Shown piece after piece: positions 62,201-64,000 of a stretch of 64,000 nt of DNA; position 1 is the first letter of the stretch, and every line of letters starts with the position of its first letter. This DNA comes from Plazaster borealis. Its lineage: Eukaryota > Echinodermata > Asteroidea > Forcipulatida > Labidiasteridae. The notes beneath the pieces were generated by a model. That model was not told the DNA's origin. It searched no databases and saw only the letters and a list, made by a program, of their open reading frames with translations. A program made the translations under genes and the position numbers. Where the stretch lies: the NCBI GenBank assembly GCA_021014325.1, contig CM037460.1:20366044-20430043 (forward strand). Reading direction: 5' to 3'.

Positions 62201-63444
62201 AACAAAGCAGTTTGATATACATGAAGGCAACCATGGTGCAGTTAACATGTATCCTATTTTTCTTCAACTAAAAATCTGTACCCCCAAAAAATGAGGGTGT
62301 GAACATGAAAAGTATAGTCCCCTGTAGCATTCCAGTGTCGTTATCATTACATTATACAATGAATAGGTTACCTTCAAAAGATGGATTTAGGCTGATAAAG
62401 CAGAAAAAATGAAGTTGTATACAGAACGCTTTCATAATTGTGTTTCAGGTGGCAGGAACCTTGCAAGGAACCGGGCAAGGAACCGACCGAGCAAGAAACC
62501 AGGCTAGGAACCTGGAAAAGGAACCTGGCAAGGATCTGGCAAGGATCTGGCAAGGAACCAGGCTAGGAACCAGGCTAGGAACCAGGCTAGGAACCTTGCA
62601 AGGACCCGGCTAGAAACATGGCAAGGGACCTGGCAAGGAACCTGGCAAGGAACCTGATAAAGGAACCAGGCTAGGAACCTGGCAAGGAACTAGGCTAGGA
62701 ACCAGGCAAGGAACCAGGCAAGGAACTAGGCTAGGAACCAGGCTAGGAACCAGGCAAGGATCTGGCAAGGAACCAGGCTAGGAACCTTGCAAGGACCCGG
62801 CTAGAAACATGGCAAGGGACCTGGCAAGGAACCTGGCAAGGAACCTGATAAAGGAACCAGGCTAGGAACCTGGCAAGGAACTAGGCTAGGAACCAGGCAA
62901 GGAACCAGGCAAGGAACTAGGCTAGGAACCAGGCTAGGAACCAGGCAAGGATCTGGCAAGGAACCAGGCAAGGAACCAGACAATGAACCAGGCTAGGAAC
63001 CTTGCAAGGAGCCAGGCAAGGAACCTGGCAAGGAACCAAGCAAGGAACCAGCCAAAGAACCAGGCTAGGAACCAGGCAAGGAACCTGGCAAGGAACCGGG
63101 CTAGGAACCGGGCTAGGAACCAGGCAAGGAACCTGGCAAAGATCTGGCAAGGAACCGGGCTAGGAACCTTGCAAGGAGCCAGGCAAGGAACCTGGCAAGG
63201 CAAGGAACCAAGCAAGGAACCAGCCAAAGAACCAGCATTGAGCAAGGAAACTAGGGAAATTCTAATTTCAATTTAATGAATCCAATTCCTTATCTTTTGT
63301 TAAGAACAGAGAAACATAAAGAAGAACAAAATCATCCTCCATTCAGTAAAATATTACCTTGGTAATTTCAGTTTTACAAACTTCAAAAGCTGCAGAGTCA
63401 AAACGCACATCCATGGTAAGGTTCATCTTGTAGTCCCACAAAAA
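23107..63444 (-). CDS. GLG1: Golgi apparatus protein 1 (GLG1/ESL-1/CFR), 21 exons, N-terminus off the right edge
   Basis: GLG1 is a type I membrane sialoglycoprotein of the Golgi. Its luminal part is a row of ~60-residue cysteine-rich GLG1 repeats that bind FGFs, pro-TGF-beta and E-selectin. Twenty-one minus-strand exons with GT-AG borders and compatible phases total 3,078 bp: 1,025 residues plus stop, no frameshift. Every exon aligns in order with the human protein as I recall it, from FLWDYKMNLT through CRDDRERFC, ACALDIKHFC and EMWSYAVK to the end. Cysteine spacing is intact. N-glycosylation sequons NLT, NIT and NFT are visible. Residues near the end (YFLMVFLGIIGILFFGG) form the transmembrane helix, followed by a short basic tail, CGRATKRIRAELKNK. 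Human GLG1 is about 1,180 residues, so about 150, including the signal peptide, are missing at the right. Introns are full of mobile elements. Confidence 0.96.
23447..23497 (-). repeat. GACCCGAGCAGAGTC fragment, Penelope-terminus-like
   Basis: On the minus strand GACTCTGCTCGGGTCGAAAC forms a short stem followed by GAAAC, as in Penelope-type termini. The CTGANGA core expected upstream is not intact. Confidence 0.35.
23522..23886 (+). mobile_element. MITE, family A
   Basis: TTAA at 23518-23521 and 23887-23890. AGGCACTGAACACGTTTGG start. Inner hairpin ACTTCTTGCAAGAAGT. It lies just outside the last GLG1 exon, in the last intron. Confidence 0.9.
24171..24277 (-). CDS. GLG1: GLG1 exon w20
   Basis: 107 bp, 2 bases in, phase 0 out, acceptor TGTAG, donor AAA/GTAAGT. 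MSCLIEALEDSTIKLHPDCQ then RMVSERKEMWSYAVK matches human QMSCLMEALEDKRVRLQPECKKRLNDRIEMWSYAAK, the last luminal repeat. Confidence 0.95.
24403..24526. repeat. half of a family G fold-back
   Basis: TAGAGACTTGTAATTTTTT, GGACTCTATCTATTGGAAA and CCCTTCCTCTTTAA match the right half of 42194-42812. Confidence 0.75.
24889..25009 (-). CDS. GLG1: GLG1 exon w19
   Basis: 121 bp, phase 0 in, 1 base out, acceptor TTTCAG, donor C/GTGAGT. VIRLVQQGRADVHVDPLLYK then ACALDIKHFCAGIPQGQGR is nearly identical to human ADIFVDPVLHTACALDIKHHCAAITPGRGR. Confidence 0.95.
25198..25599 (+). mobile_element. composite: family H with a family F palindrome inside
   Basis: H termini near 25198 and 25599. A 244-bp F element (25230-25473) sits inside. 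The same composite is at 29670-30091. Confidence 0.8.
25230..25473. mobile_element. family F long palindrome nested in H
   Basis: GGGCCC at both ends. Arms of roughly 100 bp (CTAAGCACAACAATTTGC, ATGAAATTTCTTCCTTGAT, ACAGGATTACCAACCAAATT and complements) flank a short centre. Confidence 0.88.
25740..26228. repeat. cluster of family F fragments
   Basis: End fragments and partial copies (about 25740-25799, 25800-25969, 25970-26020, 26043-26228), each with TTTCATA-AGC ends and CTTAGC motifs, lie directly upstream of GLG1 exon w18's donor side. Confidence 0.75.
26355..26531 (-). CDS. GLG1: GLG1 exon w18
   Basis: 59 codons, phase 0, acceptor TGTAG, donor ATG/GTAAGC. LIHEAAMDYRMDPVLSRICK, KFCSEQLESPGQGQVEECLK and VDLKCRM match human IIQESALDYRLDPQLQLHC and GQVEECLKVNLL. 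Confidence 0.93.
26731..27198. mobile_element. family I TIR element, ~465 bp
   Basis: GTGTCACGGTTTCAGC on the left and GCTGAAACCGCGACA on the right, with subterminal CAGTTTTCCG motifs. The CpG-rich interior holds CGCCGCCATGACAGC. A second copy is at 53111-53562. Confidence 0.82.
27286..27321 (-). CDS. GLG1: GLG1 exon w17 (36-bp microexon)
   Basis: Twelve codons, NLSPDCENYVRD, between acceptor CTACAG and donor GAT/GTAAGT, phase 0 on both sides. It aligns with human RLSSDCEDQIRI and supplies one cysteine of a repeat. Skipping it would keep frame. Confidence 0.88.
27389..27503 (+). mobile_element. family A MITE, internally deleted
   Basis: AAGGCACTGGACACGTTTGG start jumps at GGGCTCAAAC to the end CGTGTACGATGCCT. 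It shares a TTAA (27504-27507) with the next element. Confidence 0.8.
27508..27840 (+). mobile_element. TTAA-flanked MITE, family C
   Basis: TTAA at 27504-27507 and 27841-27844. AGGTATTGTACACTTTTGG start and ACCAATAGTGTACAGGGCC end. A near-identical copy is at 44601-44933. Confidence 0.88.
28366..28564 (-). CDS. GLG1: GLG1 exon w16
   Basis: 199 bp, 1 base in, phase 0 out, acceptor TGAAG, donor AAG/GTACGG. CKAVLTKRSIQKLEDFRLNP, LLQKACRRDMPKFCGDI and GEMVACLKNKFATK match human CKQMITKRQ...YRLNPMLRKACKADIPKFC. The acceptor lacks a strong pyrimidine tract, but phase and alignment fix it. Confidence 0.93.
28692..28764 (-). repeat. tRNA-Asn-like segment inside a repeat
   Basis: 73 nt with D-arm AGCTCTGTTGGTAGAGC and CCGG/CCGG anticodon stem, but the loop ACATTAA lacks T33 and reads ATT, and the T-stem is poor. 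The flanks also match 45110-45310, so it is a decayed copy, not a gene. Confidence 0.65.
29020..29380 (-). mobile_element. tRNA-Leu(CAA)-derived SINE
   Basis: Head at 29380 reading GGCGTGTCGTGGCCGAGCGG, anticodon stem CCGGA/TCTGG with loop CCCAAGC (CAA), T-arm GGGTTCGAATCCC. The body continues to about 29020 and matches 40450-40690. Confidence 0.75.
29435..29514 (-). CDS. GLG1: GLG1 exon w15
   Basis: 80 bp, phase 0 in, 2 bases out, acceptor TTCCAG, donor AA/GTAAGG. LFCSGIPQDELLKCLKSHRN then EQSFDS matches human RFCPEADSKTMLQCLKQNKNSELMD. It is too short for a usual ORF cut-off. Confidence 0.9.
29670..30091 (+). mobile_element. composite: family H with family F inside, second copy
   Basis: AGGCCTGATGTTTCACGG start. 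Nested F at 29711-29953 is nearly identical to 25230-25473, in the same place and orientation. Confidence 0.8.
29711..29953. mobile_element. family F long palindrome nested in H
   Basis: GGGCTCAATTTCATAGAGC to GCTCTATGAAATTGGGCCC with ~100-bp arms. Confidence 0.88.
30508..30738 (-). CDS. GLG1: GLG1 exon w14
   Basis: 77 codons, phase 0, acceptor CATTAG, donor AAG/GTAAAA. SEDIHLDPELFKGCENDVPK, FCSNIKAGNARILECLRDHR and YSFVHSCKRMIK match human EDIRLEPDLYEACKSDIKNFC and NAQIIECLKENKK. Confidence 0.94.
30770..30850. repeat. SINE tail (AATAAT, TTATATAGCGC)
   Basis: AATAATAATAATACC, TTCTTATATAGCGCTTTG and AAAGCGCTCAG are typical SINE 3' ends here (also 23385, 49140, 50630, 58690). Confidence 0.6.
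31604..31718 (-). CDS. GLG1: GLG1 exon w13
   Basis: 115 bp, 1 base in, phase 0 out, acceptor CAACAG, donor AGG/GTAAGA. SSIIKCLSTKVRDDTLMEQE and ISIECRKQLKAELLQR match human VVICLSTTVRNDTLQEAKEHRVSLKCRRQL. Confidence 0.93.
31848..32167 (+). mobile_element. TTAA-flanked MITE, family D
   Basis: CATTGGTAATTTTCAAAGACC start, ACCAATAATGTAGACACCC end and TTAA at 32168-32171. Internal hairpin around ATGTTTTCACTGTTTTCAAA. Confidence 0.78.
32411..32499 (-). CDS. GLG1: GLG1 exon w12
   Basis: 89 bp, phase 0 in, 2 bases out, acceptor TCACAG, donor AA/GTATGT. IQLQDYRFNFKFKEACRKDV then VQQCKTSKD matches human VQMKDFRFSYKFKMACKEDVLKLC. Confidence 0.93.
32536..32998. repeat. 11-bp minisatellite AAATAACACAG
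   Basis: About 40 imperfect copies. It begins within a few bases of the GLG1 exon w11 donor. All-strand open stretches here are repeat artefacts. Confidence 0.93.
33005..33118 (-). CDS. GLG1: GLG1 exon w11
   Basis: 38 codons, phase 0, acceptor GCACAG, donor CTG/GTGAGT. ALQCLIDHKNDEEMDQKCSV and GIEHFQL match human LMECLIQNKHQKDMNEKCAIGVTHFQL. An 11-bp minisatellite begins a few bases past the donor, so open stretches continuing past it are repeat-driven. Confidence 0.94.
33366..33752 (-). repeat. three tandem tRNA-like units
   Basis: Units at about 33366-33450, 33515-33600 and 33665-33752 each read, on the minus strand, a GGT-TAGTGGT box A, CTGCTCTAG region and GGGTTCAAATC box B. The middle one has a perfect T-arm (GTGGG/CCCAC). 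No matching acceptor stem, so these are SINE-like, not genes. Confidence 0.6.
33918..34540 (+). mobile_element. family D MITE interrupted by a family A element
   Basis: D sequence at 33918-34083 resumes at 34412. The insert is 34084-34407. Confidence 0.7.
34084..34407 (+). mobile_element. MITE, family A, nested in family D
   Basis: TTAA at 34080-34083 and 34408-34411. AGGCATCGTACACGTTTGG start and CCAAACGTGTACAGTGCCT end. Confidence 0.88.
35517..35612. repeat. GC-rich fold-back hairpin
   Basis: CAGGGTCGTGGCC and GCGATAAA on the left face TTTATCGC and GGCCACGACCCTG on the right. Outer arms CCGTTTAAA/TTTAAACGG. It lies 70 bp past the GLG1 exon w10 donor. Confidence 0.88.
35682..35831 (-). CDS. 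GLG1: GLG1 exon w10
   Basis: 50 codons, phase 0, acceptor TCACAG, donor AAA/GTAAGT. ELKCLQEHVEKLQDQCRKKI, GNFTVEEAEDIKMN (NFT sequon) and AACAPMIKNFCK match human ELECLQDHLDDLVVECRDIVGNLTE and RACEPIIQNFC. Confidence 0.94.
35870..36380 (+). mobile_element. family E/B MITE carrying a hAT-like insert
   Basis: AACGTATACCTTAGGTTTT start, GTGGTAGCGTTTTTTGAGA body and CTAACCAAGTAAGTTTT tail. Interrupted at 36131-36327. Confidence 0.7.
36131..36327. mobile_element. hAT-like MITE, CAGAGCTGCCAAC ends
   Basis: CAGAGCTGCCAAC and GTTGGCAGCTCTG at the ends, with repeated AATCAGGGAGA inside. A second copy is at 55590-55793. Confidence 0.85.
36540..36720 (+). mobile_element. Penelope-like fragment with a hammerhead motif
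   Basis: CTGAAGA, a GATCAG/CTGATC stem and GAAAC precede GTTGAGTC, then AACCACCGGTTC, and CATGGTGTTACCGCAAACC at the end. The last block recurs near 58325 and 49720. Confidence 0.6.
36588..36636 (+). ncRNA. candidate hammerhead ribozyme core
   Basis: CTGAAGA (36588-36594) fits the CUGANGA core. Stem II is GATCAG/CTGATC with loop AGCATA, then GAAAC (36614-36618). A 2-bp stem III with a GTTGA loop leads to the GTC cleavage triplet (36624-36626). Helix I pairs only partly with the sequence before the core. Activity is unproven. Confidence 0.5.
36946..37089 (-). CDS. GLG1: GLG1 exon w9
   Basis: 48 codons, phase 0, acceptor CTTCAG, donor GAG/GTATGA. GCQAQVHRVLRQRAVSIHLN, PQIEANCRADLGQFC and ADKTGKGE match human CRAEVQRILHQRAMDVKLDP and DLGKWCSEKTETGQ. 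Confidence 0.93.
37159..37265 (-). repeat. family A fragment
   Basis: TTAA at 37155-37158 then AGGCACTGTACACGTTTGG. The element is lost after CGAGCAACATG. Confidence 0.75.
37338..37721 (-). mobile_element. MITE, family B
   Basis: TTAA at 37334-37337 and 37722-37725. Ends AGGGTCTGTACACGTTTGG and CCAAACATGTACGATGCC. Confidence 0.88.
37840..37876 (-). repeat. family B end fragment
   Basis: GTGGGTTCCAATTACCAAAC and GTATACAATC before TTTAAA. Confidence 0.6.
38085..38760. mobile_element. GATATCGCGAT-rich non-autonomous element
   Basis: GGGCGATATCGC on the left and clustered CGATATCGCG / TATCACGAT motifs at both ends, typical of one class of hAT-like DNA elements in animals. The interior carries a 32-bp tandem repeat (38546-38633). 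Confidence 0.5.
38546..38633 (+). repeat. 32-bp tandem repeat, 2.7 copies
   Basis: Unit begins TGTTGCAAGATCGTCTCCAC. The two full copies are identical and the third is partial. Confidence 0.93.
38988..39126 (-). CDS. GLG1: GLG1 exon w8
   Basis: 139 bp, 1 base in, phase 0 out, acceptor CCACAG, donor GAG/GTGAGG. LDPLLFKNCKLDSSNLCYEE and LPQGVVFACLHRHLHPAQNE match human LDPVLYRKCQGDASRLC and MPQGAVFSCLYRHAY. Confidence 0.94.
39364..40437. mobile_element. AGAGCTGTTTCG-ended element rich in TGACGTCA
   Basis: AGAGCTGTTTCG occurs at both edges. The right end is a hairpin (AGCTGTTTCG...CGAAACAGCT, 40405-40437). Seven TGACGTCA octamers lie inside. No ORF of a transposase. Confidence 0.55.
40450..40690 (-). 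repeat. SINE body lacking its tRNA head
   Basis: Matches 29030-29260 closely (CATCACAAGGCCGGACGGCC, CACGTTGCCACCTACTCC, CATGGGTATCATCCACTAGG). Confidence 0.8.
41053..41110 (+). repeat. truncated tRNA-Asn-like segment
   Basis: GGGCTAGATAGCTCAGTTGG to the GTTAA anticodon region. The T-arm half is replaced by unrelated SINE tail. Confidence 0.6.
41613..41714 (-). CDS. GLG1: GLG1 exon w7
   Basis: 102 bp, 1 base in, 2 out, acceptor TTGTAG, donor AA/GTGAGG. VLSCLMENIYSSEMTKECET then QLLELQYFVSRDF matches human ILSCLMEHLYTEKMVEDCEHRLLELQYFISRDW. Confidence 0.94.
42194..42812. mobile_element. family G fold-back, full length
   Basis: TTAA at 42190-42193, AGAGGAAGGAAAATGACC start and complementary CATTTCCCTTCCTCTTTG end. 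Arms of about 250 bp include ACAAGTCTCTAACCTCACG. The inner GGATGTTTTGGTTCGTAAC and its complement are also paired. Confidence 0.8.
42960..43110 (+). repeat. TTTTCAATTGGGCC short repeats
   Basis: Five spaced copies of TTTCAATTGGGC or CAACTGGG variants directly before a family F element. Confidence 0.65.
43137..43329. mobile_element. family F MITE, complete
   Basis: GGGCCC at both ends, TTTCATAGAGAAGCTTAAGC and TGCTTAAGCAGCTCTA inside. Confidence 0.88.
43599..43957 (+). mobile_element. TTAA-flanked MITE, family E, nested in F
   Basis: AGGCAAAGTATACC start and GGTATACCCGCCCT end, with TTAA at 43595-43598 and 43958-43961 where the intact F sequence has a single TTAA (GCTGCTTAAGCAG). Confidence 0.92.
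44031..44151. mobile_element. 121-bp hairpin element with identical 45-bp arms
   Basis: GGGCCCAATTTCATGGCTCT to GCGCTTAC and the exact complement, separated by 31 bases. Confidence 0.93.
44246..44385. mobile_element. family F MITE
   Basis: GGCCCAATTTCATAGAGC to AGAGCTCTATGAAATTGGC, directly after the nested complex. Confidence 0.8.
44601..44933 (+). mobile_element. MITE, family C
   Basis: TTAA at 44597-44600 and 44934-44937. Nearly identical to 27508-27840. Confidence 0.9.
45110..45310 (+). repeat. repeat carrying a tRNA-Asn(GTT)-like segment
   Basis: The tRNA-like part is 45214-45286 (73 nt): acceptor GGCTAGA/TCTAGTC, D-arm GCTC/GAGC, anticodon loop ATGTTAA (GTT), but a weak T-stem. The upstream flank (TGGCTTCTGACTGGCA) also occurs with the copies at 28692 and 41053. 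Confidence 0.65.
45645..45766 (-). CDS. GLG1: GLG1 exon w6
   Basis: 122 bp, phase 0 in and 2 bases out, acceptor TACAG, donor AA/GTGAGT. LQDLVETADAGANYRIDMSL then HKACKPVRDKLCKNE corresponds to human TLIQETDPGADYRIDRALNEAC. The intron before it is about 10.8 kb, the longest fully contained here. Confidence 0.93.
45836..46368. mobile_element. ~530-bp element with GACTGTGCAAGTCTCG termini
   Basis: ACTGTGCAAGTCTCGC on the left, GCGAGACTTGCACAGTC on the right. Related to 7602-7744. No ORF. Confidence 0.8.
46530..46621 (-). mobile_element. tRNA-Leu(CAA)-derived SINE head
   Basis: GGCGTGTCGTGGCCGAGTGG, stem CTGGA/TCTGG with loop CTCAAGC, and GGGTTCGAGTCCC box B. Confidence 0.75.
46867..47091. mobile_element. 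~225-bp MITE, CGCATGAGGGCG ends
   Basis: CGCATGAGGGCG on the left and CGCCCTCATGCCG on the right, with ~30-bp imperfect arms. Confidence 0.7.
47155..48725. repeat. facing repeats AAATGGCCGCC...GACAACCGGCCG about 1.5 kb apart
   Basis: ACATTTTTCGAGACAACCGG at about 47174-47193 recurs inverted near 48680-48700 with the outer AATGGCCGCC also inverted. It may be a TIR element or two opposed copies. Between lies unrecognised A/T-rich sequence with a (TTTCA)n run at 47760-47783. Confidence 0.45.
49130..49200 (+). repeat. SINE tail
   Basis: AATGCGCTATATAAAATGC followed by TTATTATTATTA. Confidence 0.55.
49207..49278. repeat. 72-bp perfect palindrome without spacer
   Basis: Begins ACACTTGGCAGCAATTGC, has centre GGCTAATTAGCC, and its second half is the exact complement of the first (36 bp per arm). 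Confidence 0.97.
49303..49589. mobile_element. diverged family F MITE
   Basis: GGGCAATTTCATAGCGCTGC to GCACTATGAAATTGGGCC with a divergent, longer interior. Confidence 0.7.
49656..49735 (+). repeat. Penelope-like terminus fragment
   Basis: AAACCACTGGTTTCTTTAGAAC and AGTGTTACCGCAAATCTT match the distal part of 36620-36720. No ribozyme core remains. Confidence 0.5.
50310..50665 (-). mobile_element. SINE copy
   Basis: Body blocks ACGTAAAAGAACCCAGTGC and TATCGTAAAGAGAAGGGG, ending GATATATAAGAAGCC and a (TTA)n tail. Shares blocks with 57880-57970. Confidence 0.6.
50799..50966. mobile_element. diverged family F MITE
   Basis: AGAGCTGCTTAAGCAG start, TAATCTTAATCTGGTAAGC inside. Confidence 0.65.
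51000..52289. other. GLG1 intron, (CA)n microsatellite only
   Basis: A (CA)n run at 51488-51514 and a C-run near 52018-52028. Nothing else recognised. Confidence 0.5.
52290..52467 (+). repeat. family E fragment
   Basis: Matches the right half of 43599-43957 (CAGCTGCAGTGCTTCT, ATTTTTGGAGT). Confidence 0.65.
52470..52812 (-). mobile_element. MITE, family A
   Basis: CATTGTACACGTTTGGTAATT to CCAAACAAGTTCAGTGCC. The TTAA flanks have decayed. Confidence 0.85.
53111..53562. mobile_element. family I TIR element, second copy
   Basis: AGGCCAGTGTCGCGGTTTC on the left and GAAACCGCAACACTGGCCT on the right. TIRs of about 45 bp with GCTTTCCGGCGTA subterminal motifs. Confidence 0.88.
53563..54754. other. 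GLG1 intron, nothing recognised
   Basis: Open stretches up to 130 codons on the minus strand have no recognisable domain and no splice support. Confidence 0.5.
54755..55290. repeat. complex inverted and direct repeats
   Basis: TTTATCTTCAAGCAGGC, GATTCTGATTGGTCGATCC and AAAATATAGCGC blocks occur two to three times in both orientations. CACCCTGCGTATTGTGTG and its complement are both present. Confidence 0.75.
55590..55793. mobile_element. hAT-like MITE with 7-bp target duplication
   Basis: AGAGCTGCCAAC to GTTGGCAGCTCTG. The flanks AATGGGT at 55583-55589 and 55794-55800 are identical. Confidence 0.88.
55801..56528. other. GLG1 intron, A-rich, nothing recognised
   Basis: Low-complexity A/T-rich. 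Confidence 0.5.
56529..56758 (-). CDS. GLG1: GLG1 exon w5
   Basis: 230 bp, 2 bases in, phase 0 out, acceptor TTGTAG, donor GCG/GTGAGT. Contains MDDFMVDPEVILDCKTEISR, QCGGGLQREGKTLHCLMKLA and KKCEKA, equal to human EDFSLSPEIILSCRGEIEHHC and KGRTLHCLMKV. Confidence 0.94.
56990..57545. repeat. inverted TTATGTTGGCGTAACC pair
   Basis: AATTATGTTGGCGTAACCCG near 56980-57002 faces GTTACGCCAACATAA near 57515-57533. Probably a TIR element of about 550 bp. Confidence 0.6.
57790..57975 (+). repeat. SINE fragment
   Basis: ACATAAAAGAACCCAGAAC, TATCGTGGAAGAGTAGGGG as in 50310-50665. Confidence 0.5.
58040..58345 (+). mobile_element. Penelope-like fragment, decayed hammerhead
   Basis: ACGATGA, CTAG/CTAG stem and GAAACGTTGAGACC followed downstream by CATGGTGTTACCGCAAACC. 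Confidence 0.45.
58506..58689 (-). CDS. GLG1: GLG1 exon w4
   Basis: 184 bp, phase 0 in and 1 out, acceptor CTCTAG, donor AAAG/GTTTGT. CRNKLTVRQTVVNEDFKANY, RLARKCREDMKKTQC and LRLSKLLICLERAKHKG match the human repeat with CKSDLKKYRC and LSYLLMCLES. Confidence 0.93.
58690..59048 (-). mobile_element. SINE with tRNA-Leu(CAA)-like head
   Basis: Head near 59048 (GTTGCCGAGTGG, loop TTCAAGT, GAGTTCGAATCCC), body down to the TATAC-GAGC tail at 58720. It begins beside GLG1 exon w4's acceptor. Confidence 0.65.
59292..59765 (+). pseudogene. 3' end of a CR1/L2-type LINE reverse transcriptase, decayed
   Basis: In shifting frames it reads LSRIDFAI, RELHWIP, REGIQFKLALFVHKCLNKTT, PRYLSNV, then PMIWNNLPPIIRES and SLFRKALKTHLY, the typical C-terminus of CR1/L2/RTE-like ORF2. 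At least two frameshifts and a missing middle. Ends in a short TGAATGAGTGAATAAAT tail. Confidence 0.75.
59828..60085 (-). CDS. GLG1: GLG1 exon w3
   Basis: 86 codons, acceptor CCCCAG, donor GGG/GTAAAA. It carries LRVAELTADDYHSDRALYFA and CRDDRERFCAAEAAGQGQIY, nearly identical to the most conserved human GLG1 repeat (ACRDDRERFC). The donor is weak at positions +4 to +6. The frame into the next exon (EG/CRNKL) supports it. Confidence 0.94.
60144..60757 (+). repeat. 31-bp minisatellite with a higher-order duplication
   Basis: Unit GGCTGCGGCTGTTGCTGAAG plus GGTAATGCTAT, about 19 copies. A variant block (TTTCTGAAGGGTAATGCGG...GAGGGTGTTGCT) occurs twice, near 60490 and 60715. Confidence 0.93.
60800..61543. 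other. GLG1 intron with duplicated segments
   Basis: The 60830-61150 stretch (ACCAGAATCAAAATGAGAA, GACTTGTC, ACTGGCCTCGAG) is repeated with changes at 61290-61540. No gene. Confidence 0.5.
61544..61780 (+). mobile_element. tRNA-Leu(CAA)-derived SINE, best head
   Basis: GGCGTGTCGTGGCCGAGTGG, stem CCGGC/TCTGG, loop CTCAAGC (T33 kept, CAA), long variable arm, T-arm GGGATCGAGTCC. Body continues to about 61780. Confidence 0.78.
61881..62105 (-). CDS. GLG1: GLG1 exon w2
   Basis: 75 codons, phase 0, acceptor GAATCAG, donor AAG/GTAAGT. It contains CAALERGKGLVLPCL, YENITSVQCRQYVNRM (NIT sequon) and FSDFRLIHSWYMACKADI. This completes one GLG1 repeat and starts the next. A second CAG seven bases inside the exon breaks phase and was not used. 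Confidence 0.94.
62456..63252 (+). repeat. 12-bp minisatellite GGCAAGGAACCT/GGCTAGGAACCA
   Basis: About 65 imperfect copies. A block at 62580-62760 is repeated at 62785-62960. The 12-bp period keeps all frames open and explains the long open stretches. Confidence 0.94.
63358..63444 (-). CDS. GLG1: GLG1 exon w1 (first exon in the window)
   Basis: 29 codons, phase 0 on both sides, acceptor CTGCAG, donor AAG/GTAATA. FLWDYKMNLTMDVRFDSAAF then EVCKTEITK matches human FLWEYKLNLTTDPKF...EVCKSTITE, including the NLT glycosylation sequon. Earlier exons are beyond 64,000. Confidence 0.93.
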
Positions 63445-64000
63445 CTGCAGAGAAGGAGGGATGGGTGCGGGCAGGAAATACAGCATATAAAATACATTAA
63501 AAACCCTCCGGTGAAGTGTTTGCTTGTTAAGTAGTCAGCAAAATTAAACAGAATCAAATGCATAGGACATCTCGAGGAAAAACAAATATTAAATTGGAAT
63601 TTTTTTTAATCTAGCTTTTTTTTCTTTTTCTTTTAAATCTGTAACATCACCAGATGACAACCAACCCTAAAAAAGATTATTCAAAATGACATCAAAATCA
63701 TGACAATAAATTTCTCTTCATATACAAACAAATTTTGAAACATAGAATTCTAGCCCTTAAAAAGATGCAAAGTATCTGAAGTTAATGGCTTCAAAGCAAG
63801 TGTGCATGAAAGTATTGATTTTACAATCTGGAATATCTAGTTAGTAAAATAAGGCAACCTTTTAGAAGACCAACGCGGCCGCAACTTGTTTGTACCAAAA
63901 TGCCAATAGAACTGCAAATGGACGCACAATTTGAACTACATGTAAAAGTAGTTTCTGCTCAATCAAAAGATCAAAGAATATGTAAAGATTGTGTCCTGAA
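63445..64000. other. GLG1 intron at the right edge, nothing recognised
   Basis: A/T-rich sequence. No exon with GLG1-like cysteines seen. Confidence 0.5.

Noticed and set aside
61734..62201. 155-codon plus-strand frame
   Set aside because: Antisense to GLG1 exon w2 and part of a SINE body.
62801..63276. Several open frames of 60-103 codons on both strands
   Set aside because: They all fall in the 12-bp minisatellite, whose period keeps frames open. The sequences are simple repeats.

Overview
The window looks like gene-dense DNA from an invertebrate deuterostome, most likely an echinoderm and probably a sea star. The evidence is two animal genes with canonical GT-AG introns and near-vertebrate protein sequence, set in DNA packed with short palindromic TTAA-flanked elements, tRNA-derived SINEs and minisatellites. 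The sea-star placement rests on my recognition of the repeat families, not on a search. I see no prokaryotic, viral or organellar content and no CRISPR array.

Layout: (1) About 350-9,800, minus strand: the 5' half of a CHD8-type (CHD6-9/kismet class) chromatin remodeller. A 708-codon T/V/Q-rich exon is followed by small basic/acidic exons and the first part of chromodomain 1. The helicase part lies off the left edge. A possible non-coding first exon and promoter sit near 9,400-9,900. (2) About 10,000-15,000: intergenic, filled with MITE-like elements, a ~180-bp tandem array and fold-back repeats. (3) About 15,000-23,100: mostly low-copy A/T-rich DNA that may be a long 3' UTR of the next gene. 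(4) 23,107-63,444, minus strand: 21 consecutive coding exons of GLG1 (Golgi apparatus protein 1, also ESL-1 or cysteine-rich FGF receptor). They give 1,025 residues in one unbroken frame and end in a transmembrane segment and a short basic tail. The signal peptide and roughly the first 150 residues lie beyond the right edge.

The two genes lie in tandem on the minus strand and have unrelated jobs: nuclear chromatin remodelling (CHD8) and Golgi/secretory glycoprotein function (GLG1). Nothing suggests they work together.

Most of the novelty is in the repeats. There is a candidate hammerhead-ribozyme motif in a Penelope-like fragment, a spacerless 72-bp perfect palindrome, and a 121-bp hairpin element with identical 45-bp arms. 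Nested insertions show the TTAA target duplication directly. A composite element-in-element occurs twice in GLG1 introns, an intronic repeat carries seven CRE octamers (TGACGTCA), and three large minisatellites lie in GLG1 introns. I found no convincing new protein system.
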